From contig DIYH01000046.1 in the NCBI GenBank assembly GCA_002435755.1, forward strand, positions 62,001 to 126,000: a stretch of 64,000 bases of DNA. The letters run 5' to 3'. Each line of letters starts with the position of its first letter. Position 1 is the first letter of the stretch. The position numbers and the translations under genes were made by a program. This document shows, one piece after another, positions 1 to 8,176 of the stretch. The stretch comes from Flammeovirgaceae bacterium UBA6059. GTDB lineage: Bacteria; Bacteroidota; Bacteroidia; Cytophagales; Cyclobacteriaceae. The notes under the pieces were generated by a model. It was not told the origin of the DNA. It saw only the letters and a list, made by a program, of their open reading frames with translations, and made no database searches.

Positions 1-2
1 GT

Positions 3-698
3 AGGTTATCGGACTTTGTGGTGCAGGCCAGTGAGTTCATTAGACTTCATCGGCCTGACCTTTTGATCATCGAGGCAAGCGGTCTCTCTGATCCTATTGC
101 CATACAACAGATCATGGCCTTGCAGCCATTAGTGGATGTCGCCCAGCTGAGCAAGATTTGGACAGTGGTAGATGCCGCTAAGTATCTGAAGCTATCGCAA
201 ACCAATCTGAGAGTCAAACATCAGCTAGCTGTGGCAGATGAGATCATCATCAACAAATGCGATCTGGTAGGACAAAGTGATCTGGAAGCCATCGAGAGCT
301 CTGTTCGTTCCCTGAATAAGATAGCAACTATCCATCATGCCTCCTATTGCGAGATCGAAATCGACCTGTTTCCTGCAAGACTGGACACAGAAGAAACGAC
401 ACCTTGGCTGACCAACGAATCCTCGCGACCTGATATCAATGTAGCAATGTTTAAAAGCCGGCAGGTCTTTCAAGGGTTTGATGAAGAAAAGTTCTTTGCG
501 GAACTACCGGATGCACAACGTATCAAGGGGTTTATTCGCTTGGACAACTCTATCACCCTGCAAGTGCAAGGCAGCTTTGAGCAGAGAACATCGCAGTTGC
601 TGAAGGATTACAAAGGCAATACTGAATTGGTATCCATTGGCGGTAGCATCACCCCAAGGAAATTGAGAGCTGCCATCAAAAAAGCCCAGTCAGCTTGA
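3..698 (+). CDS. CobW/COG0523-family GTPase, C-terminal part (cut by window start)
   Basis: This is the distal part of a G3E-family P-loop GTPase of the CobW/COG0523 type (metal or cobalamin chaperones). The frame is open to the left edge, so the Walker A half lies outside the window. Counting from the first ATG-like codon at 18, the Walker B-like motif EASGLSDP is at residues 19-26 and the base-recognition motif NKCD at 79-82. The last hundred residues match the CobW C-terminal domain in position and composition. The next gene starts inside its stop codon (TTGA overlap), so the two are translationally coupled. That partner carries a cobalamin-methionine-synthase activation fold, which favours a role in cobalamin or corrinoid metabolism over zinc supply. 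This role is inferred. Confidence 0.85.
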   Translation, partial: RLSDFVVQASEFIRLHRPDLLIIEASGLSDPIAIQQIMALQPLVDVAQLSKIWTVVDAAKYLKLSQTNLRVKHQLAVADEIIINKCDLVGQSDLEAIESSVRSLNKIATIHHASYCEIEIDLFPARLDTEETTPWLTNESSRPDINVAMFKSRQVFQGFDEEKFFAELPDAQRIKGFIRLDNSITLQVQGSFEQRTSQLLKDYKGNTELVSIGGSITPRKLRAAIKKAQSA

Positions 699-1393
699 AA
701 CCATACCAAACCTTCGAAATACCCACCCAAAGGTTTATCGATCAGGTGAACATCAGCACCATCATGGGGTTTGAAGATGGTGCCATACCAGAACCCATGG
801 ATGCTGTTCACGATGATATGCTCAAGCAAGCAACCCAGCTTATGCGGGCGAAAACAGAAGTAAAATTGATTCATGGGGGAGAGTTTACCGACCGTCAACT
901 GATGATTGACGGAGTAACGTTTCAGCTAGAGCAAACCATCTTCCAAATGGTCAAGAAAGCTTCTGACGTAGCATTTTTTATTTGCACGCTAGGGCCTCAG
1001 ATCCCTGCAAAAATCAAGGCCCTATCTGAGCAGGGTCTACACCTGGAGGCCTATATACTGGATCTCATCGCTTCAGACGCTGTGGACTTGGCCATGGATC
1101 TGGTTCAAAATCAACTAAAGGATCAATTGGCTGCAGAAGAGCTTAACCTAACGAATCGCTACAGTCCGGGGTATTGTGACTGGAATGTACAAGACCAAAA
1201 GAAATTGTTTAGGATCCTTCCAGGCCACTTCACCAAAGTGAGTCTGACGGAATCCTGCGTTATGCATCCAATGAAGACAATTTCGGGCATCATTGGAATC
1301 GGTAAAGACGTGAAGTTTAATCCTTATAATTGTGAAGTCTGCAGAAGAAAGGATTGTGTGTATTCTAGTCGAAAAATGTATTCAGCAGCTTAA
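695..1393 (+). CDS. MetH activation-domain (vitamin B12-dependent methionine synthase activation) protein
   Basis: This is a stand-alone 232-residue protein with the fold of the C-terminal activation domain of cobalamin-dependent methionine synthase, which binds S-adenosylmethionine for reductive reactivation of cob(II)alamin. Visible signatures are RYSPGYCDW at 155-163, the LTESCVMHPMKTISG stretch at 184-198, and a C-terminal Cys cluster at C213, C216 and C221. The start is TTG, overlapping the TGA of the upstream CobW-type gene. Free-standing versions usually serve split methionine synthases or corrinoid methyltransferases. The partner methyltransferase is not in this window and may lie to the left. 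The 3' end overlaps the end of the convergent esterase gene by four bases. Confidence 0.8.
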   Translation: MKPYQTFEIPTQRFIDQVNISTIMGFEDGAIPEPMDAVHDDMLKQATQLMRAKTEVKLIHGGEFTDRQLMIDGVTFQLEQTIFQMVKKASDVAFFICTLGPQIPAKIKALSEQGLHLEAYILDLIASDAVDLAMDLVQNQLKDQLAAEELNLTNRYSPGYCDWNVQDQKKLFRILPGHFTKVSLTESCVMHPMKTISGIIGIGKDVKFNPYNCEVCRRKDCVYSSRKMYSAA

Positions 1394-2190
1394 CAGAGAC
1401 TATCAAAAAATACCAATGTCTCCACCAAATGCTTTTGCCAGTAAGTCCATTCATGCCCCCCGGGGAATTCCTCGTAAGTATGTTTGATTTGCGCCTCAAC
1501 TAACTTTTGGTGAAGCCTCCGATTGTACTCAACCAAAAGGTCAGATTCTCCACAGTCGATTCTCAGGGGTGGTAGACTGGCCCGATGATTGGAGATGCTG
1601 GTAAAAGCATCTTCGAGCTCCTTATTTTCGCTTCGATAATTACTTTCGGGTTCTTCCACAAACAGCTTCATCTGATCAAAGGCTGTGATCGAACTATGTG
1701 CGGATATCCCGGCATACCGATGACCGTACCTGGCTCCTATCTTTAGTGCTCCATAGCCTCCCATGGATAAGCCCGAAATGAAGTGCTTCGAATTGGGTGA
1801 CACCTGAGATATATTCTCCAGTACTGCCGCAGGTACATCTTCCGCGATCCATTTTTCAAAATCCTGCTCACCATGTGGCATATAAGCAGACCCATCCCCC
1901 CATAAACCGTCCGAGGGCATGGCAAGAATCATGGGCTCAATTCTTCCTTGAGATATTAGCTTTTTTGCTACTCCGTGAGCATTCCCCATCATTGGCCACA
2001 CCCAGCAGCTACCCCAAACCCCATGCAACAACGTAATCAGAGGCAAGTGCTGATGATCACCTTCGGGTACGAATATGCAGATATCCCCTCTACCTTTCAG
2101 ATTATTGGATTTGACCGTGATAAACCGAAGGCCGTCCAATTCAAATTCAGGATTGGAAAGCTCAGTGGTTCTGAATCTTGACTTTGACAT
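1390..2190 (-). CDS. Putative alpha/beta-hydrolase esterase (esterase D / S-formyl-thiol hydrolase-like)
   Basis: This is a 266-residue serine esterase of the putative-esterase (PF00756) family with no signal peptide. The nucleophile elbow GLSMGG is at residues 140-145 (Ser142). The likely acid is Asp217 (CGESD) and the base is His246 (GGHEW). It begins one base before the stop of the upstream zinc alcohol dehydrogenase, so the two are coupled. In class III alcohol dehydrogenase systems an esterase of this family hydrolyses the formyl-thioester made during formaldehyde oxidation. With the P450 demethylase system nearby, that role is plausible here. A sugar-ester deacetylase is the alternative. 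Confidence 0.82.
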   Translation of the reverse strand: MSKSRFRTTELSNPEFELDGLRFITVKSNNLKGRGDICIFVPEGDHQHLPLITLLHGVWGSCWVWPMMGNAHGVAKKLISQGRIEPMILAMPSDGLWGDGSAYMPHGEQDFEKWIAEDVPAAVLENISQVSPNSKHFISGLSMGGYGALKIGARYGHRYAGISAHSSITAFDQMKLFVEEPESNYRSENKELEDAFTSISNHRASLPPLRIDCGESDLLVEYNRRLHQKLVEAQIKHTYEEFPGGHEWTYWQKHLVETLVFFDSLC

Positions 2191-3302
2191 TAGTCAAATA
2201 CAATTACACCCTTGGCATTTCTTCCTGAAAGCATATCATCAAATGCTTCTTGAAGCTGGTCCAAAGGATAGGTTCTGGTAATCATATCGTCTAACATCAA
2301 ATCCCCTTTTTGATAAAGCCTCATCAGTTTAGGAAAATCGATATCCGGTCGACAACCTCCATATAGCGGATTGATATAGACCTTATCCCATTCAAAAAGA
2401 TTCATATCGATATTGATTTCCTCTTCGATCCCACTCACCTGTACTGCAGTACCTGCATTGCGGATCATCGCCAGAGGTGCCGCTCCCAACGCTGGAATGG
2501 CCGTACACTCAAAGGCATAGTCTGCTCCTCTACCCTCCGTCATTTCTCGCACTTTGTCAGCGGCTTGAATCAATCCTTTATCCTCCTTTGTAGCCTGAAT
2601 GGTATGCGTTGCACCAAACTGCCTTGCCATTTGCAATCGCTCCTCATTGATGTCTATCGCAATGATCTTTGATGCGCCGGAGATCCTACATCCCTGAATA
2701 ACATTCAACCCTACACCACCTGTCCCTAAGACCACCGCACTTGTTCCCGCCTGCATCTTAGCAGAATTAACTACTGAGCCATAGCCCGTCATGACTCCAC
2801 AACTGACGATAGATGCTGAAGCCATAGGAATGTCACCATCCATTTTCACACAGGCAGAACTCTTGACCAACGCATATTCTGACAAAGTACCAATATTGAA
2901 TGAACGTTCGATGGGTTTGCCATCCCATAAGGTTCCCTCCAGATGTGCATGGCCCGGTGTGTAACCATTACCGCCTGCGGTCACCGGAGAGTTGTTTTCG
3001 CAAATGTGCTGATTGCCTTCTTGGCATTGGAAGCACTTCATGCAGGGAGTCGCCCAGTTCAATATGACTTTATCTCCTTCATTTAGGGAATCTACCCCTT
3101 CTCCGACCCTCTCCACAATACCAGCACCTTCATGCCCCATGACGATAGGTTTACCCCAATTTAGTGAGTCGTGATCGGTATGGCAGAGTCCTGCCGCCTT
3201 GATACGTACGATCACTTCATCCTGCTCGGGAGTACCGAGCTCTGTTTCGGCAATCTCGAACTGGCCATTGCCTAAGCCTACAGCGCAACGTGATTTTATC
3301 AT
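2190..3302 (-). CDS. Zinc-dependent alcohol dehydrogenase, class III-like
   Basis: This is a medium-chain zinc alcohol dehydrogenase of 370 residues with both metal sites visible. Catalytic ligands are Cys40 and His57 (GHE motif). Structural zinc cysteines are C87, C90, C93 and C101. The Rossmann nucleotide site is GTGGVGLN near residue 194. It resembles class III/formaldehyde-type ADHs, which oxidise hydroxymethyl-thiol adducts. It is the first gene of a coupled pair with the esterase. It lies about 2 kb from the P450 operon, so removal of formaldehyde released by O-demethylation is the favoured role. This is an inference from context and from similar gene neighbourhoods in marine Flavobacteriia. 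Long-chain or aryl alcohol substrates remain possible. Confidence 0.85.
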   Translation of the reverse strand: MIKSRCAVGLGNGQFEIAETELGTPEQDEVIVRIKAAGLCHTDHDSLNWGKPIVMGHEGAGIVERVGEGVDSLNEGDKVILNWATPCMKCFQCQEGNQHICENNSPVTAGGNGYTPGHAHLEGTLWDGKPIERSFNIGTLSEYALVKSSACVKMDGDIPMASASIVSCGVMTGYGSVVNSAKMQAGTSAVVLGTGGVGLNVIQGCRISGASKIIAIDINEERLQMARQFGATHTIQATKEDKGLIQAADKVREMTEGRGADYAFECTAIPALGAAPLAMIRNAGTAVQVSGIEEEINIDMNLFEWDKVYINPLYGGCRPDIDFPKLMRLYQKGDLMLDDMITRTYPLDQLQEAFDDMLSGRNAKGVIVFD

Positions 3303-3328
3303 TCCATAGTTTGTTTAACAATGCATTC

Positions 3329-4036
3329 CTAGAGACCGAATTGTAGTTCCGCAAACAATTGGTTCGTTTCCTCAGGGTCTTTATGATTGATATAAATCGT
3401 CTGTTTGTCCCTCGTTATTAACTGTATAAAAGGACCTCTTTGAGATGATAAGAATAGCATTGCAGTACTTCCATTCTCTAACCTGAAATGACCCTTTCTG
3501 GTCTCATTAAGAGCGAAACCGTTGGTACGTAGCGTCACTCCGGGCATGTTTTGAACCAGTTCAATTGAAGCAACCTCTCTATTAATGCCATACATACCCG
3601 AAACATTGATGATGCCATTACCCATCGTAATAGTCGGTGTAGACATGCCATAATAGAGCAACCCAGCTACCAGGCCACCAATCACAACTAGCAATACTAC
3701 CAGCGTAGTATACTTCGCTGACTTACTAGTCTTATTGTGATCATATTGCTGTGCTTTGACTATTGTAATTGGCAGTACTGTAAAGGTGGAGATAAGTATG
3801 ATATTGTTGGCCAAAAGAGGAATAGCTAAAGCTTCAAATAACAATCCCCCAGCAATCATTAGGCCGCCCATAAATATGCAGGAATTGCGCATCCATGTAG
3901 ACAACCCTTCTACATCGACCTTACGCTTCTGCTCTGAAGACATAGTATTATAACCTGCTATAAGGTCGGGGTACTGCTTGACCAGAAAGCCTATGAGTAT
4001 GATAAAAAGCCCGGTTCCAATATTCACATATATCAT
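3329..4036 (-). CDS. DUF3784-like membrane protein with C-terminal PH-like domain
   Basis: This is a 235-residue integral membrane protein. The N-terminal third, with a helix at about 3-25, the PDLIAGYNTMS segment and a second helix at 52-72, matches the DUF3784 family, whose function is unknown. Two more hydrophobic helices lie at about 75-95 and 108-132. The last hundred residues are soluble and beta-rich, resembling bacterial PH-like domains found on small membrane proteins. It sits 26 bases downstream of the ADH start region on the same strand, in front of the ADH-esterase pair, and may be co-transcribed with them. No enzymatic motif is visible. A role in envelope homeostasis is a guess. 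Confidence 0.6.
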   Translation of the reverse strand: MIYVNIGTGLFIILIGFLVKQYPDLIAGYNTMSSEQKRKVDVEGLSTWMRNSCIFMGGLMIAGGLLFEALAIPLLANNIILISTFTVLPITIVKAQQYDHNKTSKSAKYTTLVVLLVVIGGLVAGLLYYGMSTPTITMGNGIINVSGMYGINREVASIELVQNMPGVTLRTNGFALNETRKGHFRLENGSTAMLFLSSQRGPFIQLITRDKQTIYINHKDPEETNQLFAELQFGL

Positions 4037-4170
4037 CTCAAGGTAGTATTAGTAAAACAAAAGTGAATTTATTCCTAGGTAAAGACATTACCTATTTTGA
4101 TAATAAAATATACTATTTTGTGCAGGACTACCGTAATTGCCTATTATAAGCAATCGAATAGCATACTTAT

Positions 4171-5013
4171 ATGAATCCAGTCCTTGAACGAATTGAGCCC
4201 TCGGAGCAAAACGCACTTCATGCCTTCCTGTTCTCTGATGATACGTTTGATGCGCCATGGCATTTTCATCCGGAGTATGAACTGACTTTGATCCTTGAGA
4301 GCTCGGGCATAAGGTATGTGGGTAACAATATCTCTGATTTTAAAGAAGGTGATTTGGTAATGCTAGGGAGCAACCTGCCCCACTGCTGGAAAAACAGTGA
4401 GGATCACCAAGGAATCAGTCGTTCACTAGTGATACAATGGAAAGCCGACATCATTCACTCTATTCCCATTTTTGATAAGATCCATGCGCTCATGCTTAAG
4501 TCGATGCGTGGGTTGTTAATCAATGTCAATTTAAGGATTGAGGTAAGAGATAAAATGTACCAAGTACTGGAGTCTAATGGAACTACACAGTATATCAGGT
4601 TTATAGAGTTACTTTCTGTCCTTGCAAATAAGGGTAACCACATAACTATAGCCGGTCCGTCTTACTCATATGATCACAAGACGCTCACCACCGATCGACT
4701 GGAGCAGGTACAGTCTTACGTCAAGGATCATTATAAAGAGAAAATCAAACTATCAGATGTGTCAGACCTGCTCAGCATGAGCGAACAGTCCTTTTCACGC
4801 TTTTTCAGTAAAACGATGAACAAACCGTTCTTTGAATTTCTCAACCAATATAGAGTGAATATTGCAAGTCGGCAGATACTGGAGACTGACAAGCAAATGA
4901 CAGAAATCGCCTATAAATGTGGTTATGATAGCCTTCCCTTTTTCTACAAGCAATTCAAAAAATTTAAGAGATATACACCTCTTGAATTTCGGAAGATGTA
5001 CAGAAGTCTGTAA
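4171..5013 (+). CDS. AraC-family transcriptional regulator (cupin sensor domain)
   Basis: This is a 280-residue regulator. The N-terminal half is a cupin-type AraC ligand domain (the HFHPEYELTLI segment near 30-42 and an NLPHCW motif near 75). The C-terminal ~95 residues hold two helix-turn-helix units (LSDVSDLLSMSEQSFSRFF and MTEIAYKCGYDS), followed by the usual F-x-K-F-K-x-P-x-E-F-R ending. It lies directly upstream of, and codirectional with, the P450-ferredoxin-reductase genes and is divergent from the ADH/esterase side. It is therefore the natural candidate regulator of the O-demethylation genes, probably sensing a sugar. The effector is not known. Confidence 0.9.
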   Translation: MNPVLERIEPSEQNALHAFLFSDDTFDAPWHFHPEYELTLILESSGIRYVGNNISDFKEGDLVMLGSNLPHCWKNSEDHQGISRSLVIQWKADIIHSIPIFDKIHALMLKSMRGLLINVNLRIEVRDKMYQVLESNGTTQYIRFIELLSVLANKGNHITIAGPSYSYDHKTLTTDRLEQVQSYVKDHYKEKIKLSDVSDLLSMSEQSFSRFFSKTMNKPFFEFLNQYRVNIASRQILETDKQMTEIAYKCGYDSLPFFYKQFKKFKRYTPLEFRKMYRSL

Positions 5014-5359
5014 TGCTTTCAAATTTCGAATGTTGAATCAGGCAAACAAAGTTATCGCTAATCTCAGCCATTAGTAGTATAAACCTATGCAGTCACTCCC
5101 GAAGGGAGTCTTTATAGAAACTAACGGCATACCAGTTCAGAGATTTCCTTCGGAAATGACTTCTAGGAGTAGACTTGCCAAATAGCCATAATTACCACAG
5201 CGCCTAATTCGGCTCAACTAATACTCATTATTATCACGTCAACTGTCATAATACATCCCAGTAGAACATAATAGCATACTTTTTAATCAAGATAATAGAA
5301 GATCGGCCACATCACTTTGCAGTTCTTTGTATTCGTCGAATCAGGCTTAAAATCTAAAT
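5014..5359. other. Intergenic region with one solo hairpin-repeat unit and the probable P450 promoter
   Basis: This is about 345 bases between the AraC gene and the P450 gene with no credible ORF. It holds one copy of the paired-hairpin repeat (5091-5170), described separately. The remainder, 5180-5359, is AT-rich and presumably carries the P450 operon promoter. No clear TAnnTTTG element stands out there. Confidence 0.6.
5091..5170. repeat. Solo paired-hairpin intergenic repeat unit
   Basis: The first palindrome is ACTCCCGAAGGGAGT (5095-5109). The second is ATTTCCTTCGGAAAT (5143-5157), followed by GACTTCTAGGAGTAGA. The same two hairpins in the same order and with the same flanks recur many times at 25031-26394. 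The second stem differs from the array consensus ATTCCC/GGGAAT by a compensatory pair of changes, so base pairing is kept. Confidence 0.8.
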
Positions 5360-6520
5360 ATGAAGAACCTCGAACTGCCAGATGCTTTCGAATCAGCGAG
5401 AGAAAATAAAGGATACGGACATGTCGATGACCAGGGCGATTCGGTAACAATGCTCCTTCGGTTGAAGGATGTCCGTAAGACTGCCAAAGACTGGAAAACT
5501 TTTCAATCTGGAGCACGACCCGGTAGGATCGTGGTTCCCTCTGAGGTGAGCATTAGAGAAACTCGTCAAATCCCGTTTGAAGTTGATCCTCCGCAGCACA
5601 CCGCCTACCGGGCATTGGTGGAAGGATGGTTTAAGCGCCCCGAGACAGAGGAAGACTATAAAGAACGCGTGAGCGAAATCATCAATGAACTAGTCGAAGA
5701 AGCTGTAAGCCTGAAAGAAATTGAGGTGGTTGAAGATTTTGCATTGAAACTTCAGTCGAGGGCACTGACGCTCTTGCTCAACATCCCCTACGAAGAATCA
5801 GAAACCTGGATATCATGGGGGACTCATGTTTTCAGGAGTGATGATAGTCCTGTAGATGGTGACAAGGCCAACATACTGTACGAGTACATTGATGCTGCTA
5901 TCGACAAGGCCATTGAGCATCCAGGTAGTGATCTTTATTCTGTCTTGTTGAGCGCTGAAATAGAAGGTCGTAAATTGACGAAAGAAGAAGTCAAGGGAGT
6001 AATGATTCTCACCTTTGCGGGTGGTAGAGATACGGTCATTAATGCAGTAACGAATACCATCGCCTATTTCGCTGCTCATCCATCGTCACTTGATCGACTG
6101 AGGAAAGAACCTGAGATCACCACACAAGCTGTCGAAGAGCTAGTGCGATATTTTTCTCCCCTCACACATATGGGCAGAGTGGTGACTGAGGATACCGAAG
6201 TATGTACTCATGCCGCTAAAGCCGACTCGAGAGTATCGCTCTGTTGGGCATCCGCCAATCGAGATGCAGCAACTTTTGAAAACCCTAATGAAGTGATGCT
6301 CGACCGCAAGGTTAATCCTCACGTTGCATTTGGGTTCGGTATCCATAAATGTCTTGGGGCTACCCATGCAAGACTTATTCTCAGAACATTATTAGGTATT
6401 CTAGCCGAAAAAGTCAGTTCAATAGAGGTACTTGACTTCAAGGAAAACGTTGAAGACTGGCAGGAATTTAAGCGAAAAGTGGGCTATGACAACCTCAAAG
6501 TGAAGTTCAACAAATTATAA
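5360..6520 (+). CDS. Cytochrome P450 monooxygenase (candidate 6-O-methyl-galactose demethylase)
   Basis: This is a soluble class I bacterial P450 of 386 residues. The I-helix oxygen-activation motif AGGRDT is at 220-225, the K-helix ExxR at E260-R263, and the haem-binding loop FGFGIHKCLG has its ligand at Cys331. It is followed by its own [2Fe-2S] ferredoxin and FAD ferredoxin reductase, so the full electron chain is present. In marine agar and porphyran degraders such as Zobellia and Formosa, P450s in this three-gene context remove the methyl group of 6-O-methyl-D-galactose, giving galactose and formaldehyde. The AHG and beta-galactosidase genes in this window support the same function. Substrate assignment is inference; P450 identity is certain. 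Confidence 0.95.
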   Translation: MKNLELPDAFESARENKGYGHVDDQGDSVTMLLRLKDVRKTAKDWKTFQSGARPGRIVVPSEVSIRETRQIPFEVDPPQHTAYRALVEGWFKRPETEEDYKERVSEIINELVEEAVSLKEIEVVEDFALKLQSRALTLLLNIPYEESETWISWGTHVFRSDDSPVDGDKANILYEYIDAAIDKAIEHPGSDLYSVLLSAEIEGRKLTKEEVKGVMILTFAGGRDTVINAVTNTIAYFAAHPSSLDRLRKEPEITTQAVEELVRYFSPLTHMGRVVTEDTEVCTHAAKADSRVSLCWASANRDAATFENPNEVMLDRKVNPHVAFGFGIHKCLGATHARLILRTLLGILAEKVSSIEVLDFKENVEDWQEFKRKVGYDNLKVKFNKL

Positions 6521-6611
6521 ACAAAACAAAGTGAGTTCAACTGGCCATGGCCAAGCACTAACATGTGAGCCCAAAAATGTTGACTTAGACATACATTAAC
6601 ACCGACAACAA

Positions 6612-6923
6612 ATGGCAAAAATTACATTCATAACACAATCAGGTGAATCGATTGCTGCGGAGGCTAAAGACGGTTCATTGATGGAATTGGCGAAGAACAA
6701 TAACGTATCCGGAATAGAAGGAGAATGTGGAGGCGTCTGCTCTTGCACCACGTGTCATGTGCACATTGAAGCTAACTACTACAGTAAAACAGGCGCTCCA
6801 GGAGATATCGAAGCTGATATGCTGGAGTTGGACGATCATGTAAGCGAATACAGTCGACTGGGTTGCCAAGTCCAGATCACAGCCGAACTCGATGGTATGA
6901 TGGTACATGTGGCCAATGAGTGA
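6612..6923 (+). CDS. [2Fe-2S] ferredoxin, putidaredoxin/adrenodoxin type
   Basis: This is a 103-residue plant/vertebrate-type ferredoxin. The cluster ligands fit the C-x5-C-x2-C...C pattern at C39, C45, C48 and C85, with an extra cysteine at C43. The GECGGVCSCTTCHVH segment is typical of redox partners of class I P450s. It lies 91 bases after the P450 and overlaps the start of the reductase gene. It would carry electrons one at a time from the reductase to the P450 in the cytoplasm. Confidence 0.95.
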   Translation: MAKITFITQSGESIAAEAKDGSLMELAKNNNVSGIEGECGGVCSCTTCHVHIEANYYSKTGAPGDIEADMLELDDHVSEYSRLGCQVQITAELDGMMVHVANE

Positions 6924-8139
6924 TCATTGTATTATTATCGGAGCAAGTCACGCAGGAGTCAATTGCGCATTCGCCTTGCGAAAGGAAGGCTGGAAAGGTC
7001 GCATCACTTTGGTGGATGCCGATCCTGAACTTCCCTATCACCGTCCTCCATTATCCAAGACATTCCTTACCAGCAATGACCCAATAGATAAGCACAGTCT
7101 TAAATCTGCAGAAAGCTACAGGAGCGAAGCAATCGACCTGCTGCTTGGTGTGCAGGTTGACAAACTGGACTCAGGTGAGCATCAAATCACCTTAAGCAAT
7201 GGCGAGCGTCTGGGTTTTAATCAACTGGTTTTGGCTACAGGTGCCCGTCCAATCAAACCCAATATCCAAGGTTTAGATCAAGCCTCTTATGCCTATCCTT
7301 TAAGGACTGCCTCGGATGTCAACAACATCAAGAATGCAGTGGGCATCAATGCCAAAAAAGTAGTAATCATCGGAGGCGGCTATATCGGACTTGAAATTGC
7401 GGCTTCACTCAATCAACTTGGTCATGAAATCACCTTATTGGAGCGCGAAAACAGGATCCTGGCGAGAGTCACCGTACCTGAAATGTCGCAATATTTCGAA
7501 GATCTTCACGGTCGCCATGGTGTAAGAATACACACCGATAAAGAGGTGGTGGCTGTCAATGATCATAAAGTCTCTTGCTCAGATGGGAGCTCCTATCAGG
7601 CTGATGTAATTGTTATTGGAGTCGGTATTACAGTCAATCAGGAGCTGGCCGTTGATGCAGGTATTGAGGTGGACAATGGCATTTTGGTAGATGGTGCATG
7701 CCGCACCAATCTACAGGACATTTACGCTATAGGTGACTGCACCAATCACCACAATCCACATTATGGCACCAATATTCGACTGGAGTCGGTTCAGAATGCA
7801 TCGGATCAAGCCAAAATTGCAGCTGCCAATATTTGTGGTAACCCAATCAACTACAACAGCATACCCTGGTTCTGGTCAGATCAATACAACATAAAGTTAC
7901 AGATCGTGGGTCTTTCCGATGGATTCACTGATAAGATCGTTCGCCATGAAGAAGCGGATATTGACAAGTTCTCTATATGGTATTTCAAAGGTCCAGAGCT
8001 ATTGGCTGTGGATGCTGTCAATAATGCCAAAGCCTATGTACTCGGGACTAAGTTCATAAAGGATGAAATAAAGGTTAATAAAACTAAATTGTTAGATAGT
8101 GATGTCCAATTGAAACCAGCCGAGTTGACCTCCATTTGA
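6916..8139 (+). CDS. FAD/NAD(P)H ferredoxin reductase (putidaredoxin reductase-like)
   Basis: This is a pyridine-nucleotide disulphide oxidoreductase-fold ferredoxin reductase of about 410 residues. The N-terminal FAD motif is GASHAG, the NAD(P)H site is GGGYIG in the middle, the second FAD contact is YAIGDC, and a C-terminal reductase-specific domain is present. Two starts are possible, ATG at 6907 and ATG at 6916. I prefer 6916 because the residues after it lead straight into the beta strand of the FAD fold; both overlap the ferredoxin stop. It delivers electrons to the adjacent ferredoxin for the P450. The gene ends 38 bases from the convergent TRAP permease gene. Confidence 0.95.
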   Translation: MSDHCIIIGASHAGVNCAFALRKEGWKGRITLVDADPELPYHRPPLSKTFLTSNDPIDKHSLKSAESYRSEAIDLLLGVQVDKLDSGEHQITLSNGERLGFNQLVLATGARPIKPNIQGLDQASYAYPLRTASDVNNIKNAVGINAKKVVIIGGGYIGLEIAASLNQLGHEITLLERENRILARVTVPEMSQYFEDLHGRHGVRIHTDKEVVAVNDHKVSCSDGSSYQADVIVIGVGITVNQELAVDAGIEVDNGILVDGACRTNLQDIYAIGDCTNHHNPHYGTNIRLESVQNASDQAKIAAANICGNPINYNSIPWFWSDQYNIKLQIVGLSDGFTDKIVRHEEADIDKFSIWYFKGPELLAVDAVNNAKAYVLGTKFIKDEIKVNKTKLLDSDVQLKPAELTSI

Positions 8140-8176
8140 CCCCTTTCTTAAAGCATTGTAAGTAAGTCGATCAAAA

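Noticed and set aside
5360..8139. Secondary-metabolite P450 cluster
   Set aside because: No biosynthetic core enzymes are present. Context is ADH, esterase, AraC and algal-sugar genes, which favours catabolic demethylation.
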